From the NCBI RefSeq assembly GCF_042666235.1, contig NZ_JBHTFQ010000004.1:62001-126000 (forward strand): a stretch of DNA of 64,000 nucleotides, in the 5' to 3' direction. Below are positions 1-8,819 of this stretch, in pieces. A program made the translations under genes and the position numbers. Each line of letters starts with the position of its first letter. Position 1 is the stretch's first letter. The stretch comes from Halodurantibacterium daqingensis. Lineage in GTDB: Bacteria; Pseudomonadota; Alphaproteobacteria; Rhodobacterales; Rhodobacteraceae. A model generated the notes under the pieces. The model did not search any database, was not told where the DNA came from, and was given only the letters and a program-made list of their open reading frames with translations.

Positions 1-993
1 GGAACCGCGCTTTTCGCCCTGCTGGGGCTGCCGCTGCCGTTCCTGTTCGGGCCGATGGCGGCCTGTCTTGTCGCGGCGCTGGCGGGGCTGCGCCTGCAGG
101 GGGCCGGGCAGGTCTCGGTGGCGGCGCGGACCATCCTGGGGGTGGCGGTGGGGGCCTCGGTCACGCCGGAGCTGCTGGGCCAGTTGCCGCAGATGGCCGG
201 CACCATCGCGCTGGTGCCCTTCTATATCGCGCTGATCGGGCTGGTGGGCGTGCCGTTCTTCCGCAGGGTCTGCGGGCTTGATCCGGTCACCTCCTATTAC
301 GCGGCGATGCCCGGGGGGCTGCAGGACATGGTGATCTTCGGGCAAGAGGCGGGCGGCGACGTGCGGGCGCTGTCGCTGATCCATGCGACGCGGGTGCTGA
401 TCATCGTGACGATCGTGCCACTGATCCTGTCAGCCTTCTATGGGGTCGGGCTGACCAATCCGATCGGAACCCCGGTGGCCGAGACACCCATCAAGGAAAT
501 CGCCTTCATGGTCATCGCGGCGCTGGTGGGCTGGAAGGGCGGCGAGAAGATCGGGCTTTTTGGCGCCTCGATCCTGGGGCCGATGATCGTCACGGCAATC
601 CTGTCGCTGGCCGATGTGATCCATGTCCGCCCGCCGGCCGAGGCAATCCTGACGGCGCAGTTCTTCATCGGCATGGGGATCGGGATCTATTATGTCGGGA
701 TCACGATGCGCGAGTTGCGCAATATCGTCGCCGCGGGCGTGGCCTTCGTCTTGTTGCTGGCGGCGCTGACCGCGCTCTTTACCGAGGCGGTGGTGCTGAC
801 CGGGCTGGGGCCGCCGGTTGAGTCCTTCCTGGCCTTCGCGCCGGGCGGGCAGGCCGAGATGACCGTTCTGGCCATTGTGGCCGGCGCCGATCTGGGCTTC
901 GTGATCGTGCATCACCTGACCCGGATCATCCTGGTCATCACCGGGGCGCCGGTGGTGGCGCGCTTTCTTCTGAAACGGGAAAAGGGCCCCTGA
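1..993 (+). CDS. AbrB-family (PF05145-type) membrane transporter, 5' truncated by window
   Basis: The reading frame is open from base 1, so the start lies outside the window; at least 330 residues are visible. The protein is almost entirely hydrophobic, with about nine membrane segments. It shows the internal duplication of this family: a first motif PGGLQDMVIFGQEAGGD followed by LSLIHATR, and a second motif APGGQAEMTVLAIVAGAD followed by VIVHHLTR. Despite the AbrB name this is a membrane protein (PF05145), not a DNA-binding regulator; the substrate is unknown. It converges on the dehydrogenase gene at 1027, and the stop codon sits inside a perfect hairpin. Its place beside tricarboxylate-type genes suggests, but does not prove, an organic-acid or efflux role. 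Confidence 0.8.
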   Translation, partial: GTALFALLGLPLPFLFGPMAACLVAALAGLRLQGAGQVSVAARTILGVAVGASVTPELLGQLPQMAGTIALVPFYIALIGLVGVPFFRRVCGLDPVTSYYAAMPGGLQDMVIFGQEAGGDVRALSLIHATRVLIIVTIVPLILSAFYGVGLTNPIGTPVAETPIKEIAFMVIAALVGWKGGEKIGLFGASILGPMIVTAILSLADVIHVRPPAEAILTAQFFIGMGIGIYYVGITMRELRNIVAAGVAFVLLLAALTALFTEAVVLTGLGPPVESFLAFAPGGQAEMTVLAIVAGADLGFVIVHHLTRIILVITGAPVVARFLLKREKGP

Positions 994-1002
994 GGGCCCT
1001 TT
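981..1002. terminator. Bidirectional intrinsic-terminator-like hairpin
   Basis: AAAGGGCCC and GGGCCCTTT form a perfect 9-bp stem around a CTGA loop. The T/A run inside the stem ends gives a short U tract in both directions. It overlaps the TGA stop of the upstream plus-strand gene and lies 25 bp beyond the stop of the convergent minus-strand gene, as expected of a shared terminator. Confidence 0.75.
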
Positions 1003-1026
1003 CAGCTCATCCCGTCGTCGCGGCGA

Positions 1027-2088
1027 TCAGCCGCCAAGCCGTGCCGCCACCGCCCGCCCGAAGGCCGCCGTGCCCAGATCGCCGCCCAGATCGCGCGTTC
1101 GCGTGGCGGGATCGGCCAGCGCCGCATCCACCGCCGCCTCGATCGCCGTTGCCGCCGCGACAAAGGGCGCCGCATCATGCCGCATCCCGTGCCAGCGCAG
1201 CAGCATCGCCGCCGACAGGATCATCGAGGTCGGGTTTGCGCGGTCCTGCCCCGCGATGTCGGGCGCCGATCCGTGCTGCGCCTGTGCCGCCGCCAGATCC
1301 GTGCCGGCATTGAGCGACCCGGCCAGCCCCAGTCCGCCAGACAGTTCGGAGGCGAGGTCCGACAGGATGTCGCCATAGGAATTGGTGGTGCAGATCACGT
1401 CATAGCGCGACGCATCGCGCACCAGAAGCGCGGCCATGGCATCGACCAGAACTTCCTCGAGCGTCACATCGGGATATTCGCGGGCGACATCCCGCACGGC
1501 CTCGAGGAACAGCCCGTCGGTCAGGCGGAAGGCATTGGCCTTGTGCACGGCGGTGACATGGCCGCGGCGGGTGCGGGCAAGGTCAAAGCTGTCGCGCGCG
1601 ATCCGTTCGATCGCGCCGCGGGTGACCTTGCGCAGCGACAGCGCCACGTCGGGCGTGGGCATGAATTCGCCCGATCCCGCGACCATGTTCCGGTCGGGAT
1701 ACATGCCCTCGGTCGCCTCGCGCATGATGACAAGATCCATGTCGCTGCCGCGATGGGGCAGGCCGGGCCGGGTCCGCGCCGGGCGGATATTGGCGTAAAG
1801 ATCGAGCCCCACCCGAAAGGCGGCCGAGAAGTTCACGCCGCCCTGATCCTTGGGCGGGTATTCGAGGTTCGACATCGGCCCCAGCAGCACACCGTCATGG
1901 GCGCGCGCGGTATCCAGCATGTCGGGCGGCAGGGTGGAACCGCATTCAGCCAGCGCCGCCAATCCGATGTTGCGGTGCGTCCGGACCAGTCCGAGACCCT
2001 GCGCGGCATCGGCCGCCGCCAGAACCTCGAGCGCTGCCGCGGTGATCTCGGGGCCGATCCCGTCGCCTTCAAGAACCAGAAGCCTCAT
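1027..2088 (-). CDS. Isocitrate/isopropylmalate-family decarboxylating dehydrogenase
   Basis: This 353-residue protein belongs to the NAD(P)-dependent beta-decarboxylating dehydrogenases. The N-terminus carries the LEGDGIGPEI motif. The centre has HKANAFRLTDG (catalytic Lys region), followed by the metal-binding segment TTNSYGDILSDLASEL with its Asp residues, and the C-terminal cofactor region HGSAPDIAGQDRANPTSM. It oxidises and decarboxylates a 2-hydroxy acid with a 3-carboxyl group. The exact substrate (isopropylmalate, tartrate/malate, homoisocitrate-like) cannot be read from sequence. No leuCD is nearby. Instead it overlaps by 4 bp the downstream end of the PrpF-type isomerase gene and follows a tricarboxylate transporter, so a catabolic role is more likely than leucine synthesis. 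It is the last gene of its operon. Confidence 0.85.
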   Translation of the reverse strand: MRLLVLEGDGIGPEITAAALEVLAAADAAQGLGLVRTHRNIGLAALAECGSTLPPDMLDTARAHDGVLLGPMSNLEYPPKDQGGVNFSAAFRVGLDLYANIRPARTRPGLPHRGSDMDLVIMREATEGMYPDRNMVAGSGEFMPTPDVALSLRKVTRGAIERIARDSFDLARTRRGHVTAVHKANAFRLTDGLFLEAVRDVAREYPDVTLEEVLVDAMAALLVRDASRYDVICTTNSYGDILSDLASELSGGLGLAGSLNAGTDLAAAQAQHGSAPDIAGQDRANPTSMILSAAMLLRWHGMRHDAAPFVAAATAIEAAVDAALADPATRTRDLGGDLGTAAFGRAVAARLGG

Positions 2089-3173
2089 GCGAGAACCGCC
2101 GCGGGCACGAAAACTTCGCCCGCCATCAGCTTGCGCGCCGTGCGGATCACGCCGGCACTGACCACATCCATCGCATCACCCTGGCCCGTGGTCGTCAGCG
2201 CCACCTCCAGCACCCCCGCGGGATGTTCGATCACCACCATGCGGTCGTCGCCCTCGGGCCGCCGGGCAAGCCCGTCGGACACCGAGCCTTCCAGCATCGC
2301 GACCGTGGCGATGCAGGTGCCGCCGGTCACCGCCATGGCGGCATGGGTCTTGTCGGGCACGAAGTAGCGCGCGCTGATGTTGCCGCCCTGCCGCGGTTCG
2401 GACAGGATCGCCACCTTCGGCACCACCCGGCCCGAGACATCGCCCAGCCCCATCCGCCGCCCGGCCTCGAGCCGCAGCGCCTCGATCCGCGCGAAGAAGG
2501 CGGTATCGGCGTTCAGCTCGGCCGGGGTTTCATAGCCCGTCTTGCCCAGATCGGCGGCGCGGATCATCATCATCGGCACCGAGACGTCGATCAGCGTCAC
2601 CTCGACGCCGTCGATTTCCTCGCGCAGCTTGCCGGTGGGCAGCAGCGCCCCCGTCTTGGAGCCGGTGATGTCCATGAAGTTGAGCCGCACCGGCGCCGCC
2701 GTTCCCGGCACCCCGGCGATTTCGGCGTCGCCGTCATAGACGACCTTGCCGTCGCGGGTCTGCACCACCGCCTCGATCCGGCTGCCGGTATTGGCCTCGT
2801 AGATCCGCACCCGCGTTTCGCTGCCGGTGGCCGCGACCATCCCGCTTTCGATGGCGAATGGCCCGACGCCCGACAGCATGTTGCCGCAGGAGGGGTTGGT
2901 ATCCACCACCGCCTTGTCGATCAGCACCTGTGCAAAGTGGTAATCCACATCGGCATCCTCCCGCTCCGAAGGCGCGACCATGGCGACCTTGCTGGTCAGC
3001 GGATCGGCCCCGCCCAGCCCGTCGATCTGGCGCGCATCGGGCGAGCCCATCGCCGCCAGAAGGACGCGCGCGCGCTGATCCTTGTCGGCGGGCAGATCGG
3101 ACAGGCGGAAATAGGGCCCCTTGGAGGACCCCCCCCGCATCAGGATGCAGGGGAAGGCGATCTGGTCGGTCAT
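2085..3173 (-). CDS. PrpF-family isomerase, 4-oxalomesaconate tautomerase-like
   Basis: The protein has 362 residues from an ATG at 3173, preceded by a good AAGGAG ribosome site; an in-frame ATG further upstream would overlap the transporter gene and lacks one. The N-terminal LMRGGSSKGPYF motif, the GLGGADPLTSKVAM segment and the catalytic-Cys-type motif NPSCGNMLSG are hallmarks of the PrpF/GalD group, which move double bonds in unsaturated di- and tricarboxylic acids (methylaconitate, oxalomesaconate). It lies 16 bp after the TctAB permease gene and overlaps the dehydrogenase gene by 4 bp, so the three are translationally linked. The substrate is presumably a product of what the transporter brings in; 4-oxalomesaconate itself is unsupported because no gallate or protocatechuate genes are near. 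Confidence 0.85.
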   Translation of the reverse strand: MTDQIAFPCILMRGGSSKGPYFRLSDLPADKDQRARVLLAAMGSPDARQIDGLGGADPLTSKVAMVAPSEREDADVDYHFAQVLIDKAVVDTNPSCGNMLSGVGPFAIESGMVAATGSETRVRIYEANTGSRIEAVVQTRDGKVVYDGDAEIAGVPGTAAPVRLNFMDITGSKTGALLPTGKLREEIDGVEVTLIDVSVPMMMIRAADLGKTGYETPAELNADTAFFARIEALRLEAGRRMGLGDVSGRVVPKVAILSEPRQGGNISARYFVPDKTHAAMAVTGGTCIATVAMLEGSVSDGLARRPEGDDRMVVIEHPAGVLEVALTTTGQGDAMDVVSAGVIRTARKLMAGEVFVPAAVLA

Positions 3174-3189
3174 GTCAGCTCCTTGGTGG

Positions 3190-5175
3190 TCAGCGCAGCG
3201 GCCAGGGAAGGTCATAGACCTCCTGCAGCCAGCCGCCCGGGAAGACGAGGTTCAGCGAATAGGCAAGCGTCAGGATGAAGGCCGCCGCCGCCGCCGTCAG
3301 GATCAGCGTGGTCAGCCAGGATGTGCGTGCCATCACGCGCAGGAAGGCGATGAAGAAGCCCAGCAGCGCGATGAAGAAGCCCACCAGCGCAACCCCGCCG
3401 ACAAAGCCCGCCAGCCAGAGCAGCATGCCCCAGGCGCCGAAACGGGCGTCTTCCTCGCGGGGGGCGGCCTCCATGTCGAAATTGGCGCTGCTGCCCTGCC
3501 GGCCCAGCAGCAGCGGCACAAGGGCCACCAGCGTTGCAAGGGCGCCGGCCACCGCGGCCCAGGTGGGGAAGATCCCGCCCAGACGCGACAGGGGCAATGC
3601 CTCGACAAAGACGAAGATGAAGGTGGCGAGCAGCGCCAGCGCAAAGGCGATCTGCGGCCAGAGCACCCTGGCCTGCGCCAGTTCGGCCGAGCCTTCGGTC
3701 GCGACCGAGGCCGAACCTTCGCCCGGACGGCGACGCGCGCCCAGCCAGACCGACAGCGCCGTCAGCACGATGATCGCGATGACCAGCGGGCGGCCGGCAA
3801 AGCCCCAGCCGTAGAACTGCACCGCCTGATAAAGATAGCGTTCTGCCTGCGTCGCCAGCACGAAGCCGATCAGGAAGGCGGGGCGCGGCCAGCCGAAGCG
3901 CTTGAGCAGCACGCCCACGACACCAACGCCCAGAAGCGCGACCAGATCGAAGATCGACCGCGTGGCCTGAAAGGCGGCGAAGGAGATCACCATGATCATG
4001 AAGGGGGCGACCAGCGTGTAGCGGATCGTCGTCAGCCGTGCGATGCCCGGTGCCGCGACGATGCACAGAAGCGTGCCCACCACATTGGCAATCGCAAGGG
4101 TCCAGACGATCGTGTAGGTCACGTCGAGGTTGCGTTCGGCCATGGCCGGCCCGGGCTGGATGCCGAGCAGGATAAGCCCGGCCAGAAACACCGCCATCGA
4201 GCCCGATCCCGGGATCCCGAACAGAAGCGTCGGGATCAGGCCGCCGCCCTCCTTGGCGTTGTTGGCCGATTCCGGCGCGATCACGCCGCGCACGTCCCCC
4301 TTGCCGAACTGGCTGCGGTCCTTCGAGGTCTGGACCACATGGCCATAGGCGATCCAGTCCACCACGCTGCCGCCCAGGCCGGGGATGGCGCCGATGATCG
4401 CCCCGAGGCCCGCGCAGCGCAGGGTCAGCCATTTGTAGGTCCAGGTGTCGCGGATGCCCTCGATCCAGCCCTTGCCCAGACGGCTTGTTCCGGCGATCGA
4501 GCTGCCGCCGCGCAGCAGGTCCACGATTTCCGGCACGGCGAAAAGCCCCAGGGCGACGATCACCAGCGGGATCCCGTCCATGAGATAGAGCGTGCCGAAA
4601 TCCATCCGGTATTCGCCCGTGGCCGGCGCCGAGCCGACCGTCCCGATCACCAGGCCAAGGCCGGCGGCGCCGACCCCCTTGGCGAGGTTGCTGCCCGAGA
4701 GCACACCCACCATCGACAATCCGAAGATGGTCAGCGCGAACAATTCGGCGGAACTGAAGCTGAGGATCAGGGGCCGCGCGATCACCACGAAGCCGGTCAG
4801 CACCATCGCGCCGAAGACCCCGCCGATCATCGAGGCCGAAAAGGCCGCCGAGAGGGCGCGTGCCGCCTCGCCGCGTTTCGACATCGGAAAGCCGTCAAGC
4901 ACGGTTGCCTGACTGGCCGTTGACCCAGGTATCCCCATGAGCACACTGGCAAAGGTATCCGAGGTCGGGATGACCGCGACCAGCCCGATCAGCATGGCAA
5001 GGGCCGAGGTCTGATCCATCCCGTAGAGGAAGGGAAGAAGCAGCGAAAGGCCGACAATTCCGCCCAGCCCCGGCAGGACGCCGACCATCAGGCCAAGCAC
5101 CACGCCCAGAGTCATGAACCCGAGGTGCTGCAGCGTCATCAGTTCGGCGAGCGCCGAAAAGAGCGTCTCGAACAT
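3190..5175 (-). CDS. Tripartite tricarboxylate transporter, fused TctA-TctB permease
   Basis: This 661-residue membrane protein joins two subunits usually encoded separately. Residues 1 to about 500 are TctA: a hydrophobic large permease with the glycine-rich VGVLPGLGGIVG motif near the N-terminus, GIPGSTASQATVLDG, and a repeat of the same element at GAIPGLGGSVVDW. Residues from about 515 to 661 are a TctB-like small subunit with four membrane segments (starting near RVLWPQIAFALALLATFIF and ending in the SWLTTLILTAAAAAFILTL segment). TctA alone is about 500 residues and TctB about 150, so the length fits an in-frame fusion with no stop between. It works with the periplasmic binding protein encoded just upstream (5249-6343). 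The ATG at 5175 has an AAGGATG-like ribosome site. Confidence 0.88.
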   Translation of the reverse strand: MFETLFSALAELMTLQHLGFMTLGVVLGLMVGVLPGLGGIVGLSLLLPFLYGMDQTSALAMLIGLVAVIPTSDTFASVLMGIPGSTASQATVLDGFPMSKRGEAARALSAAFSASMIGGVFGAMVLTGFVVIARPLILSFSSAELFALTIFGLSMVGVLSGSNLAKGVGAAGLGLVIGTVGSAPATGEYRMDFGTLYLMDGIPLVIVALGLFAVPEIVDLLRGGSSIAGTSRLGKGWIEGIRDTWTYKWLTLRCAGLGAIIGAIPGLGGSVVDWIAYGHVVQTSKDRSQFGKGDVRGVIAPESANNAKEGGGLIPTLLFGIPGSGSMAVFLAGLILLGIQPGPAMAERNLDVTYTIVWTLAIANVVGTLLCIVAAPGIARLTTIRYTLVAPFMIMVISFAAFQATRSIFDLVALLGVGVVGVLLKRFGWPRPAFLIGFVLATQAERYLYQAVQFYGWGFAGRPLVIAIIVLTALSVWLGARRRPGEGSASVATEGSAELAQARVLWPQIAFALALLATFIFVFVEALPLSRLGGIFPTWAAVAGALATLVALVPLLLGRQGSSANFDMEAAPREEDARFGAWGMLLWLAGFVGGVALVGFFIALLGFFIAFLRVMARTSWLTTLILTAAAAAFILTLAYSLNLVFPGGWLQEVYDLPWPLR

Positions 5176-5248
5176 ATGCGATCATCCTTTGATGAAAGGC
5201 GCCGCCGCGCCACGGGGGCAGCGGCGGCGCGGCATCACGGTGCCTGGA

Positions 5249-6343
5249 TCAGAACGTGACGCCGTGCGTCTCGGTCAGGTACTGGCGCACCCATTCGCGC
5301 GCCTCTTCGTCGATCGTCGTCGCGACACGGTAGAGCCCTTCGACGTCATCGCCCACGGCCTGTTCATAGGCGCCAAGCGCGGCCTCCTTGTTGGCCTGAA
5401 GCTCGGGGTCGGCCACGGCCGCCGCAAAGGCCTCGCGGTAGGTGGCGACGATCTCGGGCGCGGTGCCTTCGGGCAGCATCACCGGCTTCTGGGCTGCAAA
5501 GCCCGAGCCGAAGAAGGCCATGTAGGCATCGAATTCGACGCCCGAGGGGGCCTCGCCGTGCATCATCTCGTAGGCTTCGACGAAATGCGGGATGTCCGGG
5601 AAGGTCGGATCGCGCTGCACATTGCCCTGCGCGTCCAGCACCCCCCAGGAGAACATCGGCACGGCTTCGCCCGCATCCACCAGCGGCTGCACGTTCGACA
5701 GATAGGCGGCCGAGGTCTGGTAGTCGATCGTCGCCTCGCCGCGTTCAAAGGCGAGACGGCCGTCACCGCGCCCGGTCATGCCGAAGACGTGGCGCACGTT
5801 GAGGCCCATCACCAGGAAGGCGAGCATCGGCACGAGGTCGAGCGAGGTCGCGCCCTGGCTTGCATAGACCAGTTCCTGATCGGCGAGCTGGCCGAGCTGC
5901 GATGCATCCTCGATCCCGAAGCGCGCCGGCAGATAGACCACGCCGCCCGTCGGCGAAACAAGCACCGGCGGCAGCACCGAATAGTCATAGCGCACGCGCG
6001 GATCGCCCAGCAGATAGGGGAACTGCGTCGAACCCGAGGTGCCGATGATCGTCAGCCCGTCCGGACGGGCGCGGGCCACGAATTCGTTGGTCCCGGTGAT
6101 CGAGCCACCGCCCGGCACGTTGCGGATGATGACATTGGGCTGACCCGGAAGATGGCGGCTGAGATAAGGGGCGAGGAAACGCGCCCAGGCATCCGACCCG
6201 CCACCCTCGGCGAAGGGGATGACCCATTCGATGTTCCGGCCGGCAAAGCTCACGCCCTGCGCCGAGGCAAAGGAGGCCGGCAGGGCTGTTGCTGCAACCG
6301 TGCCGCCCGCGACCGCAAGAAACTTGCGTCTGTCAATTTTCAT
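5249..6343 (-). CDS. TctC/Bug-family periplasmic substrate-binding protein
   Basis: From the ATG at 6343 (GGGAGGA ribosome site nine bases upstream) the protein has 364 residues. It begins with a twin-arginine-type signal (DRRKFLAV, then a hydrophobic stretch ending in AxA before the cleavage region near residue 28). The body shows the Bug-family pattern WVIPFAEGGGSD near the N-terminus and PNVIIRNVPGGGSITGTNEF. Such proteins bind a carboxylated compound in the periplasm and deliver it to TctA/TctB. It is the first gene of the transporter-isomerase-dehydrogenase operon. It is divergent from the D-2-hydroxyacid dehydrogenase gene, with a 20-bp palindrome between them. The ligand cannot be told from sequence. 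Confidence 0.88.
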   Translation of the reverse strand: MKIDRRKFLAVAGGTVAATALPASFASAQGVSFAGRNIEWVIPFAEGGGSDAWARFLAPYLSRHLPGQPNVIIRNVPGGGSITGTNEFVARARPDGLTIIGTSGSTQFPYLLGDPRVRYDYSVLPPVLVSPTGGVVYLPARFGIEDASQLGQLADQELVYASQGATSLDLVPMLAFLVMGLNVRHVFGMTGRGDGRLAFERGEATIDYQTSAAYLSNVQPLVDAGEAVPMFSWGVLDAQGNVQRDPTFPDIPHFVEAYEMMHGEAPSGVEFDAYMAFFGSGFAAQKPVMLPEGTAPEIVATYREAFAAAVADPELQANKEAALGAYEQAVGDDVEGLYRVATTIDEEAREWVRQYLTETHGVTF

Positions 6344-6484
6344 CAATGTGAATCCTCCCGATTCTTCAGTTGAGTCTGACGCGCGAGTCTGCGCGCCAAA
6401 ACCGGCTGGGAAAAGGCGGAACGGTCGGATCGGCGACATGTGCAACCCCGGCGCCCTCCGATCGGCTACCCCCCCGTTGCCGAC

Positions 6485-6504
6485 TTGTATCCAGTCGTAT
6501 ACAA
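6485..6504. promoter_or_regulatory. Palindromic operator candidate in divergent promoter region
   Basis: TTGTATCCAGTCGTATACAA has inverted arms TTGTAT/ATACAA separated by eight bases. It lies between the divergent tctC-type gene and the D-2-hydroxyacid dehydrogenase gene. Arms of this form are typical of GntR (FCD) operators, but no GntR gene is in the window; the LysR gene at 7881 is an alternative owner. Confidence 0.45.
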
Positions 6505-6582
6505 CAGGCAAGCGAAGATCAAGCCGGCTGCTGCGGCAATTCGTCCGATGGCCTTGACGGAACGGGAAGGAGCTTGTTCGCC

Positions 6583-7545
6583 ATGCGTATTGCAGTTCTG
6601 GATGATTACGCCAAGGTGGCGGCGGGCCTTGCCGACTGGGGCACGCTTGGCGCGGAGGTAACCTTCTTTCACGATACGCTGAAGGATGAAAGCGCGCTGG
6701 TCGCGCGGCTTGCGCCCTTCGACATTCTCTGTGTCATGCGCGAACGCACGCCGTTGCCGGCAAGCCTTCTGCGCCAGTTGCCGCAGCTGCGCCTGATCGT
6801 GACCAGCGGTCCGCGTAACCTCTCGATCGATCTGGATGCCGCCGCGGCGGCCGGGATCACCGTCTGTGGCACCCAGTCGCGCAAGACAACCACATCCGAG
6901 CTGGCGATGCTGCTGCTTCTGGCGCTGGCGCGGAACCTGATGCCCGAATCGCAGTCGATCGCGGCAGGCGGCTGGCAGGTGGGGCTGGGGCGCGATCTGC
7001 ATGGCCTGACGCTCGGGCTGGTCGGGCTTGGCAATATCGGACAGCAGATGGCCGCGCTTGGCCGGGCCTTCGGGATGCGGATCTGCGCCTGGTCGCCGAA
7101 TCTGACCCCGGCGCGGTGCGCGGAGCTCGGGGTTGCGCCGTGCCCATCGCTGCCCGCGCTGATGGCGCAAAGCGATGCCGTTTCCGTTCATATGGTGCTG
7201 TCGGACCGGACCGAGGGCCTGATCGGGCCAGAGGCGCTGGCGTCCATGAAGCCGGACGGCATGCTGATCAACACCTCGCGCGGGCCGCTCGTGCAGACCG
7301 GGCCGCTGCTGTCGGCGCTGCGGGCCGAACCGGGGCGGCGGGCTGCCCTTGATGTCTTTGACGAAGAACCGCTGCCCGCGGACCACGCACTGCGCGATGC
7401 GGATCTGATCGGGCGCGGCCAGCTGCTGCTGACCCCGCATCTGGGCTATGTGACCCAGGCCACCTGGGCGCTGTTCTACAGCCAGACGGTCGAGGCCATT
7501 GCCGCCTGGCAGGCCGGAAACCCGATCCGGCAGCTCACGGCCTGA
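6583..7545 (+). CDS. D-2-hydroxyacid dehydrogenase (NAD(P)-dependent)
   Basis: This 320-residue protein starts at the ATG at 6583, nine bases after an AAGGAG site; longer open frame upstream runs through the operator region and is unlikely to be translated. The nucleotide-binding motif GLGNIG sits in the middle. The catalytic triad of the D-isomer-specific family is recognisable: Arg in INTSRGPLV, Glu in DVFDEEPLP and His in LTPHLGYVT. It reduces a 2-oxo acid to the D-2-hydroxy acid or the reverse. It is divergent from the tricarboxylate transporter operon, probably under the same regulator, so it may act on an intermediate of that route. Phosphoglycerate dehydrogenase is unlikely because the C-terminal ACT domain is absent. 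Confidence 0.88.
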   Translation: MRIAVLDDYAKVAAGLADWGTLGAEVTFFHDTLKDESALVARLAPFDILCVMRERTPLPASLLRQLPQLRLIVTSGPRNLSIDLDAAAAAGITVCGTQSRKTTTSELAMLLLLALARNLMPESQSIAAGGWQVGLGRDLHGLTLGLVGLGNIGQQMAALGRAFGMRICAWSPNLTPARCAELGVAPCPSLPALMAQSDAVSVHMVLSDRTEGLIGPEALASMKPDGMLINTSRGPLVQTGPLLSALRAEPGRRAALDVFDEEPLPADHALRDADLIGRGQLLLTPHLGYVTQATWALFYSQTVEAIAAWQAGNPIRQLTA

Positions 7546-7674
7546 CCCTTCTGGCGCAGGGCCGTTGGCACCGGAGGCGGGCATTGCCGTGCCGCGATGC
7601 CCCCCGTGCCGAAATGGCGCTTCTGCAGTGCGGCATCGGCCCCTATCTTCGGCTTGCAACCCCGGAGACTGAAG

Positions 7675-7818
7675 ATGAAATCCTCCCTTTTCCGCCGCCT
7701 GCTGGGCGGCATCGATCACGCCATGTCCGAACTGCGCCGTTGTCGCACGCTTGAGGAACTTGCCTCGACCCATGCGACCTCCGACCTCCTGCGGCGGCGC
7801 ATGGGTCTGGATGCCTGA
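7675..7818 (+). CDS. Small basic hypothetical protein (47 aa)
   Basis: The ATG at 7675 follows a GGAG site, and the 47-residue product begins MKSSLFRRLLGG and is rich in Arg and Leu. It contains LRRCRTLEELA and ends RRRMGLDA, a pattern loosely like short DUF1127-type proteins (an amphipathic helix with paired arginines), but the match is not good enough to name it. It lies between the D-2-hydroxyacid dehydrogenase and LysR genes in the same orientation. Function unknown. Confidence 0.4.
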   Translation: MKSSLFRRLLGGIDHAMSELRRCRTLEELASTHATSDLLRRRMGLDA

Positions 7819-7880
7819 CGGCAGCTGTGCAATGGTGCGGCACCGCGTCGAAGGGACGTGCCCAGCAGACTGACCTGACC

Positions 7881-8819
7881 GTGCCGAGTTTTGACCCCGT
7901 GACTGCCCGCCTTGTGCTTGCGCTTGCCCGTGACGGGTCAATCGCGCGCACCGCCCAGGCGGAACGTATCGCCCCTTCGGCCGTCAGCCGGCGGATCGCC
8001 GAGCTTGAGGGCCGTCTGGGCGTCGTGCTGTTCGACCGGTCGGCGCAGGGCGTGCGCCTGACGGCGGCCGGCGATACCTATGCCGAAACCGCCCGGATGA
8101 TCCTGCAGCAGATCGAGGATCTCGATGTGCTGATGAGCAGCTTTTCCGCGGGAAGGGCCGGGCGGCTGCGGCTTGCCTGCACCAGTTCGGCCCTGTCGGG
8201 GATCCTGCCCGAGCGGCTGGCGCTGTTTGCCCGGACCTATCCCGGCGTGACCCTCGATATCCGCGAGATGTACGGCACGGCCGCGCTTTCGGCGCTGTCG
8301 GATGCCGAGGTCGATCTGGCGGTGCTGACCGACAACCACGACTTTTCCCCCTATGAGGTGCTGCCGGTATCCTCGGATGATGTCTGGGTCATCGCCTCGC
8401 CCGATCATCCGCTTGCGGCCCGGCTTGCAGGGGGCCGGCCCATTCCCTTCGCCGATGTGGTGGGCCATGAAATGGTGGGCTTTCACCATTCCGGCGCGCT
8501 GGACCGGCTGCTGAGCGAGGCCGCGGCCCGGGCCGGCCAAAGCATGGGCGAGCGTGTGAATGTCGAGACGATGTCGTCATTGGTGCGGATGGTCGAGGCG
8601 GGCTTCGGCATCGGATTCCTGCGCGGCACCGGCCTGCATCTTCTGGGCGGGACCGATGTGCTGGGCGCACCGCTGGCCGAGGACTGGGCGCGGCGCAACA
8701 TGGTGGTGGCGATGCGCAAGATGCCCTTCCGGTCGCATGCGGTGACGAATTTCCTGGGGCTGTTGCGCGACAGGCCCGCGCAGGGTCCGGCGGAGGGGGC
8801 GGCCCGGACGCCCATCTGA
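7881..8819 (+). CDS. LysR-family transcriptional regulator
   Basis: The N-terminal winged helix-turn-helix is clear: ALARDGSIARTAQAERIAPS followed by AVSRRIAELEGRLGVVLFDR. The remaining 230 residues have the form of the LysR co-inducer-binding domain (RLRLACTSSALSGILPERL, then alternating strands and helices). A GTG at 7881 places the first helix at the usual distance from the start and gives 312 residues; a GTG at 7827 in the same frame would add 18 residues, so the start is uncertain. It may control the tricarboxylate module or the dehydrogenase just upstream, though a short open frame separates them. Confidence 0.85.
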   Translation: MPSFDPVTARLVLALARDGSIARTAQAERIAPSAVSRRIAELEGRLGVVLFDRSAQGVRLTAAGDTYAETARMILQQIEDLDVLMSSFSAGRAGRLRLACTSSALSGILPERLALFARTYPGVTLDIREMYGTAALSALSDAEVDLAVLTDNHDFSPYEVLPVSSDDVWVIASPDHPLAARLAGGRPIPFADVVGHEMVGFHHSGALDRLLSEAAARAGQSMGERVNVETMSSLVRMVEAGFGIGFLRGTGLHLLGGTDVLGAPLAEDWARRNMVVAMRKMPFRSHAVTNFLGLLRDRPAQGPAEGAARTPI

